DNA from: Lonicera japonica
Lineage: Eukaryota; Streptophyta; Magnoliopsida; Dipsacales; Caprifoliaceae
Assembly: GCA_021464415.1 (NCBI GenBank)
Contig: CM038469.1
Span: 20,913,901-20,977,900 of the forward strand
DNA: 64,000 nucleotides
Reading direction: 5' to 3'
Position 1 is the stretch's first letter, and every line of letters begins with the position of its first letter. Of the stretch, positions 23,111-34,281 are shown piece after piece. Both the position numbers and the translations under genes were made by a program. The notes beneath the pieces are model-generated. The model saw only the letters and a list, made by a program, of their open reading frames with translations. It made no database searches and was not told the DNA's origin.

Positions 23111-24238
23111 TCATTGCCTTTCCTCAATACGGTTGAACCTATTGTCCATGGTCATCGAGAGATTTTGGATAGCTTGCAAAATAGCTTCATTTGAATTAGG
23201 CGAGTGAGTAGCTTGGTGAGAACTAGTGGGAGCTTGAGAGGAAGTTCTTTGAGGAGGTATGTCTTATTCTATAGGCTCTGTTTGAGCTAAATTCTCATCA
23301 TCATCATTATCATCGTCCTCATTAATGTCAAGAGGATCATTCGAAATCCATTCCCCGTTTTCTATATGATATCCCATTTGAAGAATAATCTTGGCACTAT
23401 AGGTTTCATCAGACGTAGGAACAATGATTTCCATCTCATCCTCAAGGTGAATGTCATAGAATTGAAATAGTCTTGTGAGTGCCATAGCATATACCAATCC
23501 TTATTTCTTGCGATTGGTGATTTCAAGAAGATGATGGAACATGAGATCAGCATAGTCAATCTTGTGTCCCATTGAAATTGCCCATACCAAAAAGGTGTTC
23601 AAAGCATTTACTGAAGCCCGGCTACCTCATCTCGGAACAATGGAATACCCGAGTATGGAGTGAAAGAGTCAGTTTTGCAAGGTAAGCATAGATGCTTTGA
23701 TTTCGAGTCCCGTACCACTGTTGTGTTGTCTATGACGTCGTTTAAGAATGGTAGACAAAGCTGCGGATTTCTCGAACCCAAGGAGATTACCAAAATTCGA
23801 CGGTACGTCCGTCACATTATCGGTTGGAAAACTAAAACTTCGACTAAGATCCCCCTTAGTGAAACTAATCATCCGTCCATTTATGAGAGTGTTAAGACGA
23901 AGCTTGTTGGGTCGACCGGAATCAAGTGTAGGGTGATGAAGGTCAACATAAAATAATCTAACTAAACGGGGATAGACATTCTCACAAATCATTGGGAAAT
24001 TTATGATGCCTTTTCTACGAAAAAGAGCAGTAATATTAAGTCCATATGAAGAGAATAACTCAATGTTGAATTGTTTACCTTCAACAATGGTGTGAATAGC
24101 ATAGTCGGAGTTAAAGTTTGGTTAGACTTCGTCGAAGATGAACAATGGTGGTAGTGGAGCTTATGCCAGAATAGGCGATGATATACCTACTTGCGGTACA
24201 GATTTGCGAAGGTGACGAGAGCAAGGTCCTTGAGACAT
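23111..24238 (-). pseudogene. Extra ORF downstream of pol (plant transposon protein-like)
   Basis: Starts with ATG at 24238 and ends near a stop at 23111. It has the layout of the plant 'putative transposon protein' domain found in Sirevirus-like and non-autonomous elements: a YPRLVRLFY block near 23970, INGRMISFTKGDL near 23880, a KIDYADLMFHHLLEI block near 23540, LVYAMALTRLFQFYDI near 23480, an acidic linker, and a short coiled coil with ILQAIQNL near 23160. At least four stops or frameshifts break it (for example after SSPILA and near 23608). Function unknown; in Sireviruses this slot is sometimes called env-like, but no signal peptide or membrane segment is visible. Confidence 0.6.
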
Positions 24239-24583
24239 ATCTAGAGAGATGGGGTGAAGGATATAGGCTTTGAAAAGTTAGGGTTTGATGAAAAATTTAA
24301 AATTTTTGGGGTGAAAATTTGTTTGGATAAAGGAAAAAGGTAAGAAATTGTTTATATGGGTAAGGTGGGATGATTTTGTCAAAAAATTTGATGTAGGATA
24401 GTGTTTTAGGAGAAAGTTCAACAATGGAGGCTAGGGTTAGGGTTAGAGAGAGAATGAGATTGGTTTGAGTGATTTTGGGTGAAATAGGTGTGATTTGTGG
24501 TTGATTTGGTGTAGGATGATGAATCTTTTTTGTTTAAAAAGTGTTTTGGTGAAGAGTTTAGAGGTCTAGGTTGATTTGTGAAG

Positions 24584-24590
24584 GTTTATA
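24584..24590 (-). promoter_or_regulatory. TATA-like box upstream of the extra ORF
   Basis: The minus strand reads CACTATAAACC. It lies 97 bases downstream of the internal palindrome array and about 345 bases upstream of the extra ORF's ATG. The LTR TATA region lies 96 bases from its own array, so the arrangement parallels the LTR promoter. Activity is inferred only. Confidence 0.45.
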
Positions 24591-24686
24591 GTGTTTTTGG
24601 AGAAGGAGAGCTCGAAATAGATAGAGAAGGGAATGAGGAAAAAGATGGGAAAGACAGGGGTTAAGTGAACTGCTCTCAGCCAAGCA

Positions 24687-24761
24687 TCAATCGACTGATG
24701 AATGCCCTTCAGTCGCCTAATGAAGGCTTAGTCGACTGACCCTTGTCCCTTAGTCAACTAA
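24687..24761. repeat. Internal four-palindrome array (22/19/22), diverged from the LTR array
   Basis: Units start at 24687 (TCAATCGACTGA), 24709 (TCAGTCGCCTAA), 24728 (TTAGTCGACTGA) and 24750 (TTAGTCAACTAA). Start-to-start distances are 22, 19 and 22, the same as both LTRs, while spacers and unit arms differ. It lies between pol and the extra ORF. Confidence 0.85.
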
Positions 24762-25020
24762 TCATCCAGTTTTGCCCAGATTTGCATATTTTTGCTTTTT
24801 AGGCCAAATGGAGCTAGAATTTGCAATTATGAACAAAATATATACTACAAGAACAATATTAGTACACAATCTAACATGTAAATGAAGTGCAAGATATCTT
24901 ATTACGCAAAAATTAATCAATTAAAGACATTATTTTGTAAGCTTTAGAAACAAGCATAATTGATCAACATACATGAATATTTTGGTTAACTAGATATCAC
25001 ATGCTCTAATCATACCAAGT

Positions 25021-26646
25021 TCACGTCGAATAATGCAAAAGCGATCGTCGGGAAGTGGTTTTGTGGTCCGCAAATTGCGATTCGGTGCCAACAAATTCAA
25101 TATCAACATCACCTTTTTGCACGTGATCACGAATAAAATGATATCTTATCTCAATGTGCTTAGTACGTGAATGTTGTATGTGGTTCTTGGTCAAGCTAAT
25201 AGCACTTGTGTTGTCACATTTTATGGGAATGTGGCTAAGACTAATTCCAAAGTCCTCTAGTTGTTGTTTAATGTACAAAGTTTCTGCACAACAACTTCCG
25301 ACCGCCACATATTCGGCTTCGGCCGTTGAAAGAGCCACCGAGTTTTGTTTCTTGCTTGACCAAGATACTAGTGCATGTCCTAGAAAATGACAAGTGTCGG
25401 TAATGCTTTTCCTATCGATTTTGCAACCGGAAAAATCCGTATCAGAATAACTAATTAGATCAAATGAGTTTTCTCTTGGGTACCACAAACCCAATGAACT
25501 AGTACTGGAAAGATAACGGAAAATCCATTTTACGGCAAGTAAATGTGACTCTTTAGGATCCGCTTGAAATCGTGCACAAAGACATACACTAAACATAATA
25601 TCCGGCCTAGAGGCCGTCAAATATAATAAACTACCGATCATACCTCGATATTTCTTGATGTCTACACTTTTACCTATCTCGTCTATGTCGAGCTTCAATG
25701 TTGAACTCATAGTTGTGCTCATTGATTTTGCACCTTCCATGTCGAATTTCTTCAAAAGCTCCTTCACGTACTTCTCTTGATTGATAAAAATTCCTTCTTG
25801 GCATTGTTTTACTTGTAATCTAAGGAAGTAGTTCATTTCTCCCATCATGCTCATTTTGAATTCCTTTTGCATACATGTGGAAAAATTCTTACAAAGATTT
25901 TCGTTAGTAGAACCAAAAATAATATCATCAACATAGATTTGTACAAGTAGCATGTCATTGTCATGATTTTTGATAAATAAAGTAGTATCACTTTTACCTT
26001 TAACAAAATCATTATTAATCAAAAATGAACTTAATATATCATACCATGCTCTAGGTGCTTGCTTTAAACCATATAAAGCTTTAGACAATTTAAACACATA
26101 ATCCGAATAAACATGATTTTCAAAACCGGGAGGTTGTTTCACATAAACTTCCTCTTCAATAAAATCATTCAAGAAGGCACTTTTCACATCCATTTGATAC
26201 AACTTAAAATTCTTAAAACATGAATAAGCAAGTAGCATGCGAATGGCTTCTAAACGAGCTACGGGTGCATAGGTTTCTTCATAATCAATGCCCTCCTCTT
26301 GATTGTATCCTTGGGCAACAAGTCTAGCTTTATTTCTAACAATTATACCACTTTCATCCTTTTTGTTACGATAAACCCATTTAGTACCAATAATGGTGTG
26401 ATCATTAGGTTTGGGAACAAGTATCCACACTTTGTTTCTCTCAAATTGATTGAGCTCTTCTTGCATAGCCATCATCCAAGATTCATCTTGTTCGGCTTCA
26501 TTTATGTTTTTGGGCTCATATTGAGAAACAAATGCCACATTATTGCACACATTTCTTAAGGATGATCTAGTCATAACCCTACTAGATGGCTCTCCAAGAA
26601 TTTGATCAATAGGGTGGTTGGACACAAATTTCCATCTCCTAGGCAA
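25021..26646 (-). CDS. pol: Copia reverse transcriptase-RNase H, open frame
   Basis: An uninterrupted 541-residue frame covering the last pol domains. The reverse transcriptase has the TKWVYRNK start, [21 protein letters not shown] and the catalytic YVDDI. RNase H follows, with [25 protein letters not shown] and [10 protein letters not shown], so the metal-binding acidic residues are present. It copies element RNA into DNA in virus-like particles. The true pol frame continues upstream but is cut by stops near 26706 and 26803, so this is the intact tail of a broken polyprotein, not a gene with its own start. Confidence 0.9.
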   Translation of the reverse strand: MPRRWKFVSNHPIDQILGEPSSRVMTRSSLRNVCNNVAFVSQYEPKNINEAEQDESWMMAMQEELNQFERNKVWILVPKPNDHTIIGTKWVYRNKKDESGIIVRNKARLVAQGYNQEEGIDYEETYAPVARLEAIRMLLAYSCFKNFKLYQMDVKSAFLNDFIEEEVYVKQPPGFENHVYSDYVFKLSKALYGLKQAPRAWYDILSSFLINNDFVKGKSDTTLFIKNHDNDMLLVQIYVDDIIFGSTNENLCKNFSTCMQKEFKMSMMGEMNYFLRLQVKQCQEGIFINQEKYVKELLKKFDMEGAKSMSTTMSSTLKLDIDEIGKSVDIKKYRGMIGSLLYLTASRPDIMFSVCLCARFQADPKESHLLAVKWIFRYLSSTSSLGLWYPRENSFDLISYSDTDFSGCKIDRKSITDTCHFLGHALVSWSSKKQNSVALSTAEAEYVAVGSCCAETLYIKQQLEDFGISLSHIPIKCDNTSAISLTKNHIQHSRTKHIEIRYHFIRDHVQKGDVDIEFVGTESQFADHKTTSRRSLLHYST

Positions 26647-26802
26647 ATCATTCGAGTTTTGCTCGGTTGTGTTTTCTAACTCCTTAGGAGGAGCTTTAGC
26701 ACTCTAAGTTTCTTCCTTATATGTATCATTAATTTGAATATCCAAAACTTTTTGGATAATTTCAACATCGTCATCGGAACGTACTATAGGTGAGAAAGGA
26801 TT

Positions 26803-27640
26803 TTACTCATCAAACACGACATGCATAGACTCTTGGATTACTAAAATTTTCTTATTATAAACTCTATATGCTTTACTATTGGTGGCATACCCAAGAAAAA
26901 TTTCTTTATCGAATTTAGCATCAAATTTTCCCAAGTGATTACGATCATTCAAAATAAAACATTTACAACCAAAGACTTTAAAATATGCAATATTTGGTTT
27001 CTTGTCATTCCATAACTCATAAGGTATCTTATCTAACTTTTTACGAATGATAGTATGATTAATCACATAGTATGCGGTGTTGACGGCTTCCGCCCACAAA
27101 TATTCCGGCAAAGAATATTCATTTAGCATAGTCCTAAACATCTCTTGAAGAGATCTATTTTTTCTTTTAACAACACCATTTTGTTGAGGAGTTCTAGGTG
27201 CCGAAAAGTTGTGATCAATACCATGTTCATCACGAAAGTTCTCAATATCAACATTATCGAATTCTCTACCTCTATCATTCCTAACATGCACAATAGAAAC
27301 ACATTTTCCATTTTAAACTTTTCTACAAAATTTAGCAAAAACATGTGAAGTTTCACTTTTGTGGAAAGAAAGAACACCCAAGAATATCTAGTGTAATCAT
27401 CAACAATAACAAGAGTATACAATTTGCCACCTAAACTAGCAACTGAAATAGGACCAAACAAAGCAAGATGCAACATATTAAGCGGTCTAGTTGTAGTAAT
27501 ATCCTTTTTAGACTTGAATGAAGATTTGTGTTGTTTACCAAGTTGACATACATCACAAACTTTATCTTTAAAAAATTTGGTTTTAGGCAATCCTTTAACT
27601 AATTCTTTCTCTGACAAAGCATGAATTAAGTCCATATTAG
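26803..27640 (-). pseudogene. pol: Copia integrase with lost catalytic residues
   Basis: The pre-integrase zinc region ends in CDVCQLGKQHKSSF (near 27540). The core follows but is split by a frameshift near 27290-27340. The first catalytic aspartate (in the usual HMDLFGP context) is alanine here (LALFGP). The second, in RNDRGREF, is kept. The catalytic glutamate (usual VVERKNR) is lysine (VVKRKNR). The C-terminal part with LGKFDAKFDKEIFLGY is present. A stop at 26803 separates it from reverse transcriptase. It could not integrate DNA. Confidence 0.85.
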
Positions 27641-28080
27641 CATATCCTAGTCTTCTATGCCATAACCAAGATACATCATTAATAGCGGAAAGACACTTAA
27701 CATCTTGTTAAGACAAATCATCAAGCTCAAGAGTGTACACGTTGTTAGTTCTATAAGCAACAAGATGGAATCATTACTAACATTCTTAACAACACAACGA
27801 TCGGATTTAAAAATGACTTCATAACCCTTATCATACAATTGACTAATGCTAAGTAAATTATGCTTTAAACCATCAACTAATAGAACATTATCGATGCATG
27901 TAGAATACTTACCAACCTTACCTATACCGATGATTTTTCCCTTGGCGTTGTCTCCAAAGTCACATTCCCTCCTCGCTTAGGAATAAGACTCAAGAAGTTG
28001 TTTTTGTCTCCCGTCATGTGCTTTGAGCATCCACTATTCAAGAACCATTTGGATTTTCTACCTTTGGCTTTCAAGCACAC
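27641..28080 (-). pseudogene. pol: Copia protease and pre-integrase remnant
   Basis: Just after the gag tail a stop is followed by a WFLNSGCSKHMTGD block near 28030. This is the aspartic protease active site, which normally reads DSG, so the catalytic aspartate has become asparagine. A frameshift near 27960 moves the text to another frame, which continues with GKIIGIGKVGKYS, LLSISQLYDKGYEVIF and VVKNVSNDSI. A further shift near 27780 precedes the integrase region. Polyprotein processing would fail. Confidence 0.75.
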
Positions 28081-28737
28081 CTACACCATAACCTTAAGTA
28101 ACTTCTCTTTTGGTACCCAAAATGTGTTGGGTCCCTTTGGGTTATCAAACATAATGGTTCCTTTTGGAACCCAAGCAAGTTTCCTCTTAGGGAAACTTTC
28201 ATTCCTATAGTAACAATGATCCACATAGTGAGTATTTCTACCACAATATGAGCAAAGATTAGTAGGATCATGAGGTGTGTATGTTTTAAAAAAGTTTTTG
28301 TAATCCTTTTGGTTGTCAATTTGGTTATAATCCAAACCGGCTTTGTCAAATACACACATGCATTCTTAATAGTTTATCCAAATTGTCCCTTCCATTGGTG
28401 AACTTGGCTAGACTATTAGTTAAATCATCCACTTGATCTTTCAATTTGACATTTTCTACTATAAGTGTATTTGAAGTTTCTTTTTCCTTTCCTTTCTTCA
28501 AAGTTTTGATTTTATTTTTCAAAATCACATTTTCTTTCTCAAAAGTTTCACACTTGCTAGAAACCATCAAATTGTCCTTTTTAAGACTTGCATACTTTTC
28601 AGATAAGTTTTCAAATTTGCTATGCAATTCCTCAAACATTTCATACAATTCATCATAGTCATTCTCATCATGTGCATCATTATTAATAAAGACATTATCA
28701 TCACTAAATGAATCATAAATAGAGTCTACCTCATCGT
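28081..28737 (-). pseudogene. gag: Copia gag C-terminal region: coiled coil and CCHC knuckle
   Basis: A long charged coiled-coil segment (28648-28380) is followed, after a stop or frame change near 28355, by CVFDKAGLDY and a perfect CX2CX4HX4C zinc knuckle (CSYCGRNTHYVDHC, near 28250). It ends with WVPKGT and WVPKE blocks. A coiled-coil tail with a second knuckle fits Sirevirus-type gag. The knuckle should bind element RNA. It is joined to the N-terminal gag by a one-base frameshift near 28738. Confidence 0.75.
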
Positions 28738-29824
28738 CATTTTGCCATAAGGCAAAGGTTTATCGTTTCCTCATCGCTAGAGTCGGCGTCAGACTCCCCT
28801 CTTTCGGAATCAGACTCCCCTCTTTCGGAATCACTCCAAGTGCCTTTAAGGGCGTGCCTTACTTGTTTGAAGGCTTTGTCCCTCTTCTCCTTTCTTCTAA
28901 CCGGGCAATTGGTTTTGAAATACCCCTGTTCATGGCAATGGAAATAATTCTTCACTTCTTCGTTTTTAACTCTTGGTTGAATAGAACGATCATTGTTTCT
29001 TCTTGATGAAGAATTAAAGTTGTTTCCTTTTCCTTGAAACTTCTTCTTCTTAGCTAGAAACTTTATGAATTTTCTAAAAAGAAGAGCCATATCCTCATCT
29101 CCTCCCATTAACTCCTTATCATCCTCTAGTTGAGTTGCTTTAAGAGCTAGTGACTTTTTGGCTTTTGAATCAACTTCTTCTCTCTCCAATTCCTTCTCAT
29201 GGGTTTTAAGTGAACCCAAGAGTTCGTCCATGCTTAGCGTCTTGAGGTTCTTGGCTTCTTAAATAGCCTCACTTTGGGAAGAGTTCGAAGAATTTTTTGA
29301 ATCTTGTCCTCATTTGAATATTCCTTTCCAAGAAGATCTAAAGCATTAGTGATAATAGAGAACCTACTATACATAGAAGCAAATGTTTCATTTGGCTCCA
29401 TTTTGAAAAGTTCATAATCATGAACGAGCATGTCAATATTGTCATCCTTAACTTGTGAGGTTCCCTTATGAGCAACCTCTAGTTTGTCCCATATTTCTTT
29501 GGCGATTTTACAACTAGAAATTTTGTTGTATTCGTCCATAGTTAATGCACAATGTAAAGAATTCAAAGCATTAGCATTAAATTGGATTTTCTTTATGTCA
29601 TGCTCATCATATTCGGAAATAGATTTAGGAGTAACATTACCCTTTTCATCGGTTTTGGTAATCTCATAAGGTCCAATGAGTGTAACCCTCCATTGTTCAA
29701 AATCACTAGCTTGAAGAAAAGTACACATGTGATTTTTCCAATAACTATAATTTTTGCCATCAAATAGAGGTGACCTAGTAGTGGAAGAACCTTTGTTAAG
29801 TTCGATTCCTTGATAGATAGACAT
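28738..29824 (-). pseudogene. gag: Copia gag N-terminal region (UBN2 type)
   Basis: ATG at 29824 begins the DUF4219/UBN2-type capsid: LFDGKNYSYWKNHM, then EIWDKLEVAHKGT, KILRTLPK. The frame breaks near 29270, where the expected AI-EAKNLKTLS text is out of frame and contains a stop. It resumes at 29231 (MDELLGSL) down to 28737. Its zinc knuckle is ruined: in the FHCHEQGYFKTNC block the first cysteine and the histidine are replaced by tyrosine. The protein would form the particle shell. Confidence 0.8.
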
Positions 29825-29866
29825 AATTGTAAACTCTAAGATTGTAAAATCAAAACAAGAGTATAA

Positions 29867-29878
29867 CATCCGATACCA
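29867..29878 (-). other. Primer binding site
   Basis: Two bases after the 5' LTR end (CCTACA) the minus strand reads TGGTATCGGATG. The first seven bases match the usual plant copia site complementary to initiator tRNA-Met (TGGTATCAGAGC), and the rest differ. This is the start site for minus-strand DNA synthesis. Confidence 0.75.
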
Positions 29879-29880
29879 AT

Positions 29881-31299
29881 TGTAGGTCAAAAAATACCCT
29901 ATAAGGGGGTGAACAGGGTTTTTAAAACTTAATCGGATTTTTGGAATCGTTTTTAAAAATATTTAATGTCTATATCAATCAAGCAAGCAAGATACAAAGG
30001 TAATTACAATCACAAAGAAGATATAGAAATATATAATAGAGGAAGAGATAGAAAGATAAAACCGATAGAAGTCGAAGACTTTTTGTCCACACTGTTCGGC
30101 TTGTTAGCCCCTACATTCGCGCTTAGGTAGTTCCCCGAGAATTTCCACTAATACTAATCTTCTTCCGAGTGAAGATCAAACATCTACAAGTGTAATATTC
30201 TGACACACTCTTACAAGTATTGAAACGCTCTCAATACTCACACAAGAATTCACTCTTGCTAATCTATGAGATACACCTCTCACAAATATGATTTGAATAA
30301 GTTTTGGTGGCTAACACCAATGTAAAATAGCTCTTATGTGTATAAAGATTACAATTTAAGCTCACACTAAGAGATATCAAATTTGATCAACAATATTTAG
30401 CTCAAAATAATGATGATTAATCAAAAGCAATATTCTTGAATCTTTGAATATTGAATGTAGATGAAGAAAATAGTGTAAGAATGATTCAAGTATGTTTAAA
30501 TATGTCTTAGATAGTGTATATATAATATAAGACAACATATGGCCGTTTGGAGGGAGTTGGTGAAGTTTGGTGCCAAAAATGGTAAAAAATCAGAAATCCA
30601 ACGGCTAGTTTTTGGACCATCAGTCGACTGAGCAAGGCTCATCAGTCGACTGAGTGGCCATCAGTCGACTGAGCATTACTCATCAGTCGACTGATGAGCA
30701 CTGTCTGGCAGGCCAAAAATGTAATTTTTACACTTTTGCAATGAAGCTCTAAAATCAATTTTAATGCTTGGGGAAGGTAAAATATAGGTTCCTACGACAC
30801 CTGTTTTTGTTAGAGCTCCAAATAAGATCATTTAGAATTAAATATGAATTAAATCAAAGATCGGTTTTTCCCAAAAAGGGTTTAGGAAAGGATCTTTGAA
30901 GAGACTTTGTTTTGATCAATCTATTTGTGTAAAAACAAAGTGTATGAGTTATATTGTGAATCAAATATGAATCTTTACAAAGGGGACATAAGCACTCACT
31001 CAAATATAAAATAACGAGTCTTCGAGAGCTTTGTTTGTATCTTCGTTTCTTTTCTTCCTTGGGTCATTGTTCTTCATAGAAGTGCCATTGATAGTGCATT
31101 GATCATAGTAGTTGTGTGAGGTGTGAGACATTGCTAGCGTAAAACTTTGTAGGTGAATAATCTTTATTCCGGCTTTTCGGTTTAGTCCATGTGTGATCAA
31201 TTTATTGTGGCTATAACATAAAACATCAACTTAGTTAAATTACACATGATTAACGTTATTGTTATTATCAAAACAAGATTAGTGACTTTAAGGTCAACA
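29881..31299 (-). repeat. 5' LTR of the copia element
   Basis: In sense it runs from TGTTGACC at 31299 to CCTACA at 29881. A TATA region (minus-strand TATATATAC, 30516-30524) lies 96 bases downstream of the four-palindrome array. All four palindromes here are perfect, unlike the other LTR. The leader to the gag ATG is about 690 bases. Confidence 0.93.
30620..30694. repeat. Four perfect TCAGTCGACTGA palindromes in the 5' LTR
   Basis: Units at 30620, 30642, 30661 and 30683, spacing 22/19/22, spacers 10, 7 and 10 bases. Each is a perfect 12-base palindrome with a GTCGAC core. Total span is 75 bases. In sense the array is directly upstream of the TATA region. Confidence 0.95.
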
Positions 31300-33349
31300 C
31301 ATATACACGTCATACCCATTTGTTAACTATGGTATAAACCATGTATTAGAGGGATTTCGGGATAAGGATTTAAAATGGGGTTAAGGATGTGTTATAAACC
31401 ACAATTAATGATACTTATGCTACTAGATTTTAGTATTAAAGGTTGCCCTTGCGTATTATATAAAAACCCACCATGACAAAACAATATACTCTGGATTAGG
31501 ACCTTACGGTGTATGTACGTTATTGCGAGAGGTTAGTATCTAGTAAATTGTCCTTCAGAGTATGGAGATAGACATATATGCTATGCGTTACACATAAGGA
31601 TCATAATCCTTAAGAGTCGGACTAGGAGCCTCATACACAAAATCTAATTACACCTAAATTGGGGTACATTAGTTGAATTGTTCACTTAAATTATGTATGG
31701 TGAGGGACCGCTTAATGATATCTTCATTACGTCATATAAATGAATTATTGGACCTTAAATTGATTAGAGGAACTGATATTTCCTTGGTGGATTGTTCCTG
31801 CAAACACAATAATATGCGGTGACAGAGTTAATGGCTTAGTGTATATTGTTTGGCACTATTTGGATGATTAATACTCATATGCTAAACCATATATGTTTCA
31901 TTATGCGTTGTGGTATTCACTTATATATTTGTGACGATTGGATTGCGATTGTTGTTGTTATTATTATATTTGTCCTTGGGGGACAGGATTGGACCATGCA
32001 GAGGTCCCTGCCTTGGAGGCAGAAAAACCCGAGTTTGATATTAGCCTTGGGGCCTAACCACTAGGTGGACCTGGTAGGGGGTCCCTGCCTTGGAGGTAGA
32101 AATACCAAAGTTTGCCGGTTGTCTCTATGCATAGTAGACCTAAAGAAAAATCATAGTTGGTTGATTATGATTATGAAGATTTATTGTGATATATTCATAC
32201 TGACATATTCAGCCTCCCGATGGAGGAGAGAGGGGATTTACTCCTAGGGTTTATAGCTTTCTTGGCTGCAGATTAGTTTGTGTAGCTCCGTCCTTCAACG
32301 GACATACCTGCACAGGTATCCTACTTGTTAAGTATTTGGAGCGTAATCCCTAGGAAAATGGCCTGCATGGGTTTAACTCCAAATAAAGTACAAGTTAGGA
32401 TCAATTCCCTAGGTAGTTCGTTCGTTAGGAGGATACATGATTCGTTTAGAGCTTGGAGGCCTTCGGGAACCTGAGTTCTAGGCCTAGTGTACCGCGGGGG
32501 TTAGCTAAGGCTGTATACTAAAGTTATGAAAATGTATATGTATGTATATATTCTTTAGCATATTTTATGTTGTTCGTGGTAGGTATTGATTTATCATACG
32601 GAGCATACGCTTAGAAAATTATAGAATGTGAGAAGCCTTATAATAAGCCAAGTATAGATGAAGTAATGTACTATAAGCAAAGAGGTAACTATGAGTACTT
32701 GGCTTAGGATATAAACATACCTTACACTTTACTAGATAATCGAGAGTAGTTATCAACATCATTTACAATAATAGCACACTGGAGAGAAATGATCCTTATA
32801 ACATGGTTTCCATATAATTGTATTAAATGACTTACTTATTTTCTATATAAACCCTTACAGTTCCCACTGAGCCCGGATTTGGCTCATTCCTTCCTTTTCA
32901 ACAGTTTTGCAGGTCCATGCTCGGGGGTGGCATGCGCTATGCGTCTATAGAAGCTCTGATGACCTTTAACAGCTTGGTAGTCCTTTAGTTAAGGACTATA
33001 CCATTCATGCCTTTATATTACACTTAAAGATGCTTGTAGTATATATAATTTAGTGTTTATTTAAAAAGATTTGGGACTGTTGTATAAACTTATACTTAAA
33101 TAGACTTTGATAAAGTGTATTGATGTGGAGTATTTTTATTTAATGATTGTTTGTGAAATGATTGAACAGAGATTGTTCTTTTTTTTTTTACAGGGCGGAT
33201 ATCGCATTTTACAAACGTCACATGCCAAAAAATTTCTAAATGGATTTTACTTAATTTTCTTTTACTACTCACAGCCGTCGTCACGTACGACACCGTGATT
33301 AACCGGGTCCCGAAGGTGAAAATCTCATAACGGGATTCAGGGCGTCACA
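31300..33349 (+). repeat. Solo LTR A, right piece
   Basis: Continues solo LTR A after the copia insertion; the CATAT duplication repeats at 31300. It contains the GAGCCCGGATTTGGCTC region (32870) and a block near 32920-33000 (GGCATGCGCTATGCGTC, TTAAGGACTATACC) shared in diverged form with the other solo LTRs. It ends GGGCGTCACA at 33349, followed by the duplication CCATT (33350-33354). No gag or pol sequence is present. Confidence 0.85.
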
Positions 33350-33354
33350 CCATT

Positions 33355-33690
33355 CCTCAATAGTTGTGGCATGATTTATGTGGAGGCAAAGGCCATATGA
33401 AAAACTCTTGTTAGCATGCTATGAAAAGCAAGCCAAAGCATAATATAAAAATGCCTAAGTATGAGAATTAGGATGTTAAACGTGCTCCTCCTAAAACTCA
33501 ACCAAAGTATGGGAATGCAAAAATAATGAATAAGGTTAAGATTGAATATACGAGGATCTTTGACAAGTTGGAAGCTCTAGTTATAAATATGAATGCGATA
33601 ATAGGACATGCCATGGGAAGTGAGAAGGCTAGAACTCCAAAGATCAAACAAGTTTGGGTGGTTCCTAATGGAACCATCATGCCCACTTAG
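33355..33690 (+). pseudogene. gag remnant of the old copia-type element, 3' part
   Basis: Directly beyond the CCATT duplication the plus frame gives a zinc-knuckle remnant (LCGGKGHMKNSC; the first cysteine is lost) with stops on both sides. It ends with a KQVWVVPNGTIM block like the WVPKGT block at the gag end of the younger copia element. This matches the text broken off at 20251, so the two pieces were once contiguous. Confidence 0.6.
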
Positions 33691-34281
33691 GTAGAGTAGG
33701 AATTCTCCTAGCATAGGAGTGGGACGGTTGAATGGCAATGCTAGGTTAGCTTCGGGTTGTGGCTTAGCTTCTTGCTTAAAGATATTGAAGGTTAGGTGTT
33801 GGCATTAGGAATACAATTCAATATTGCTTCTATTTCTTGATTATTTCTCAATTATATTCATTAATTGCTATGTAACACCAGTTTAGCATTAGTGCCTTGC
33901 ATTGATAGTGTTTACTATCTAGTTAAAAAAACTGAGATGTTATTATGATCTATCGATTCAAAAATCTCATGTTGAAAGAATAATATGCTCAAATGAGATA
34001 TTGTACTATAAAAGCCTGTAGTAAAATTACATCAATCACATTATAGTATAAATGTATATCCATCACACAAAACCGTAATCTACGTTGTGAAATTTAGAAA
34101 ATCACATCGCGTAGACCACAAGTCATTAATTTGAAAATTTCATAAGCTCCCATACATGGTCTACTTGGGAAAAAGAGTCTAAGAACCATTGTGATTAATT
34201 GTGGTAAGGAAATTGGTGATGTAGGATTTGAGTGAAAAAGACAAGCATGTGAGATAAGAAAAATATAGAGTGCATGGAAAG
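33691..34281. other. Old element interior, no gene seen
   Basis: Non-coding sequence between the gag remnant and solo LTR B. Its position suggests it belongs to the same old element. No pol domain was found. The last five bases (GAAAG) are the target duplication of solo LTR B. Confidence 0.4.

Larger units (their letters stand above)
21230..31299 (-). mobile_element. Complete but inactivated Ty1/copia (Sirevirus-like) element
   Basis: A 10,070-bp element with two LTRs of equal length (1419 bp: 21230-22648 and 29881-31299) and a perfect 5-bp target duplication CATAT (21225-21229 and 31300-31304). Coding order on the minus strand is gag, protease, integrase, RT-RNase H (copia order), then an extra ORF before the 3' LTR. 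A primer binding site and polypurine tract are in the proper places. The gag type, the coiled-coil gag tail and the extra ORF downstream of pol suggest the Sirevirus lineage. Frameshifts, stops and lost catalytic residues show it cannot move by itself. It sits inside solo LTR A. Confidence 0.95.

Noticed and set aside
30620..30694. Evenly spaced short repeats resembling a CRISPR array
   Set aside because: Four 12-base palindromes with 7-10 base spacers inside a plant LTR; no cas genes, and the repeat and spacer sizes are wrong.
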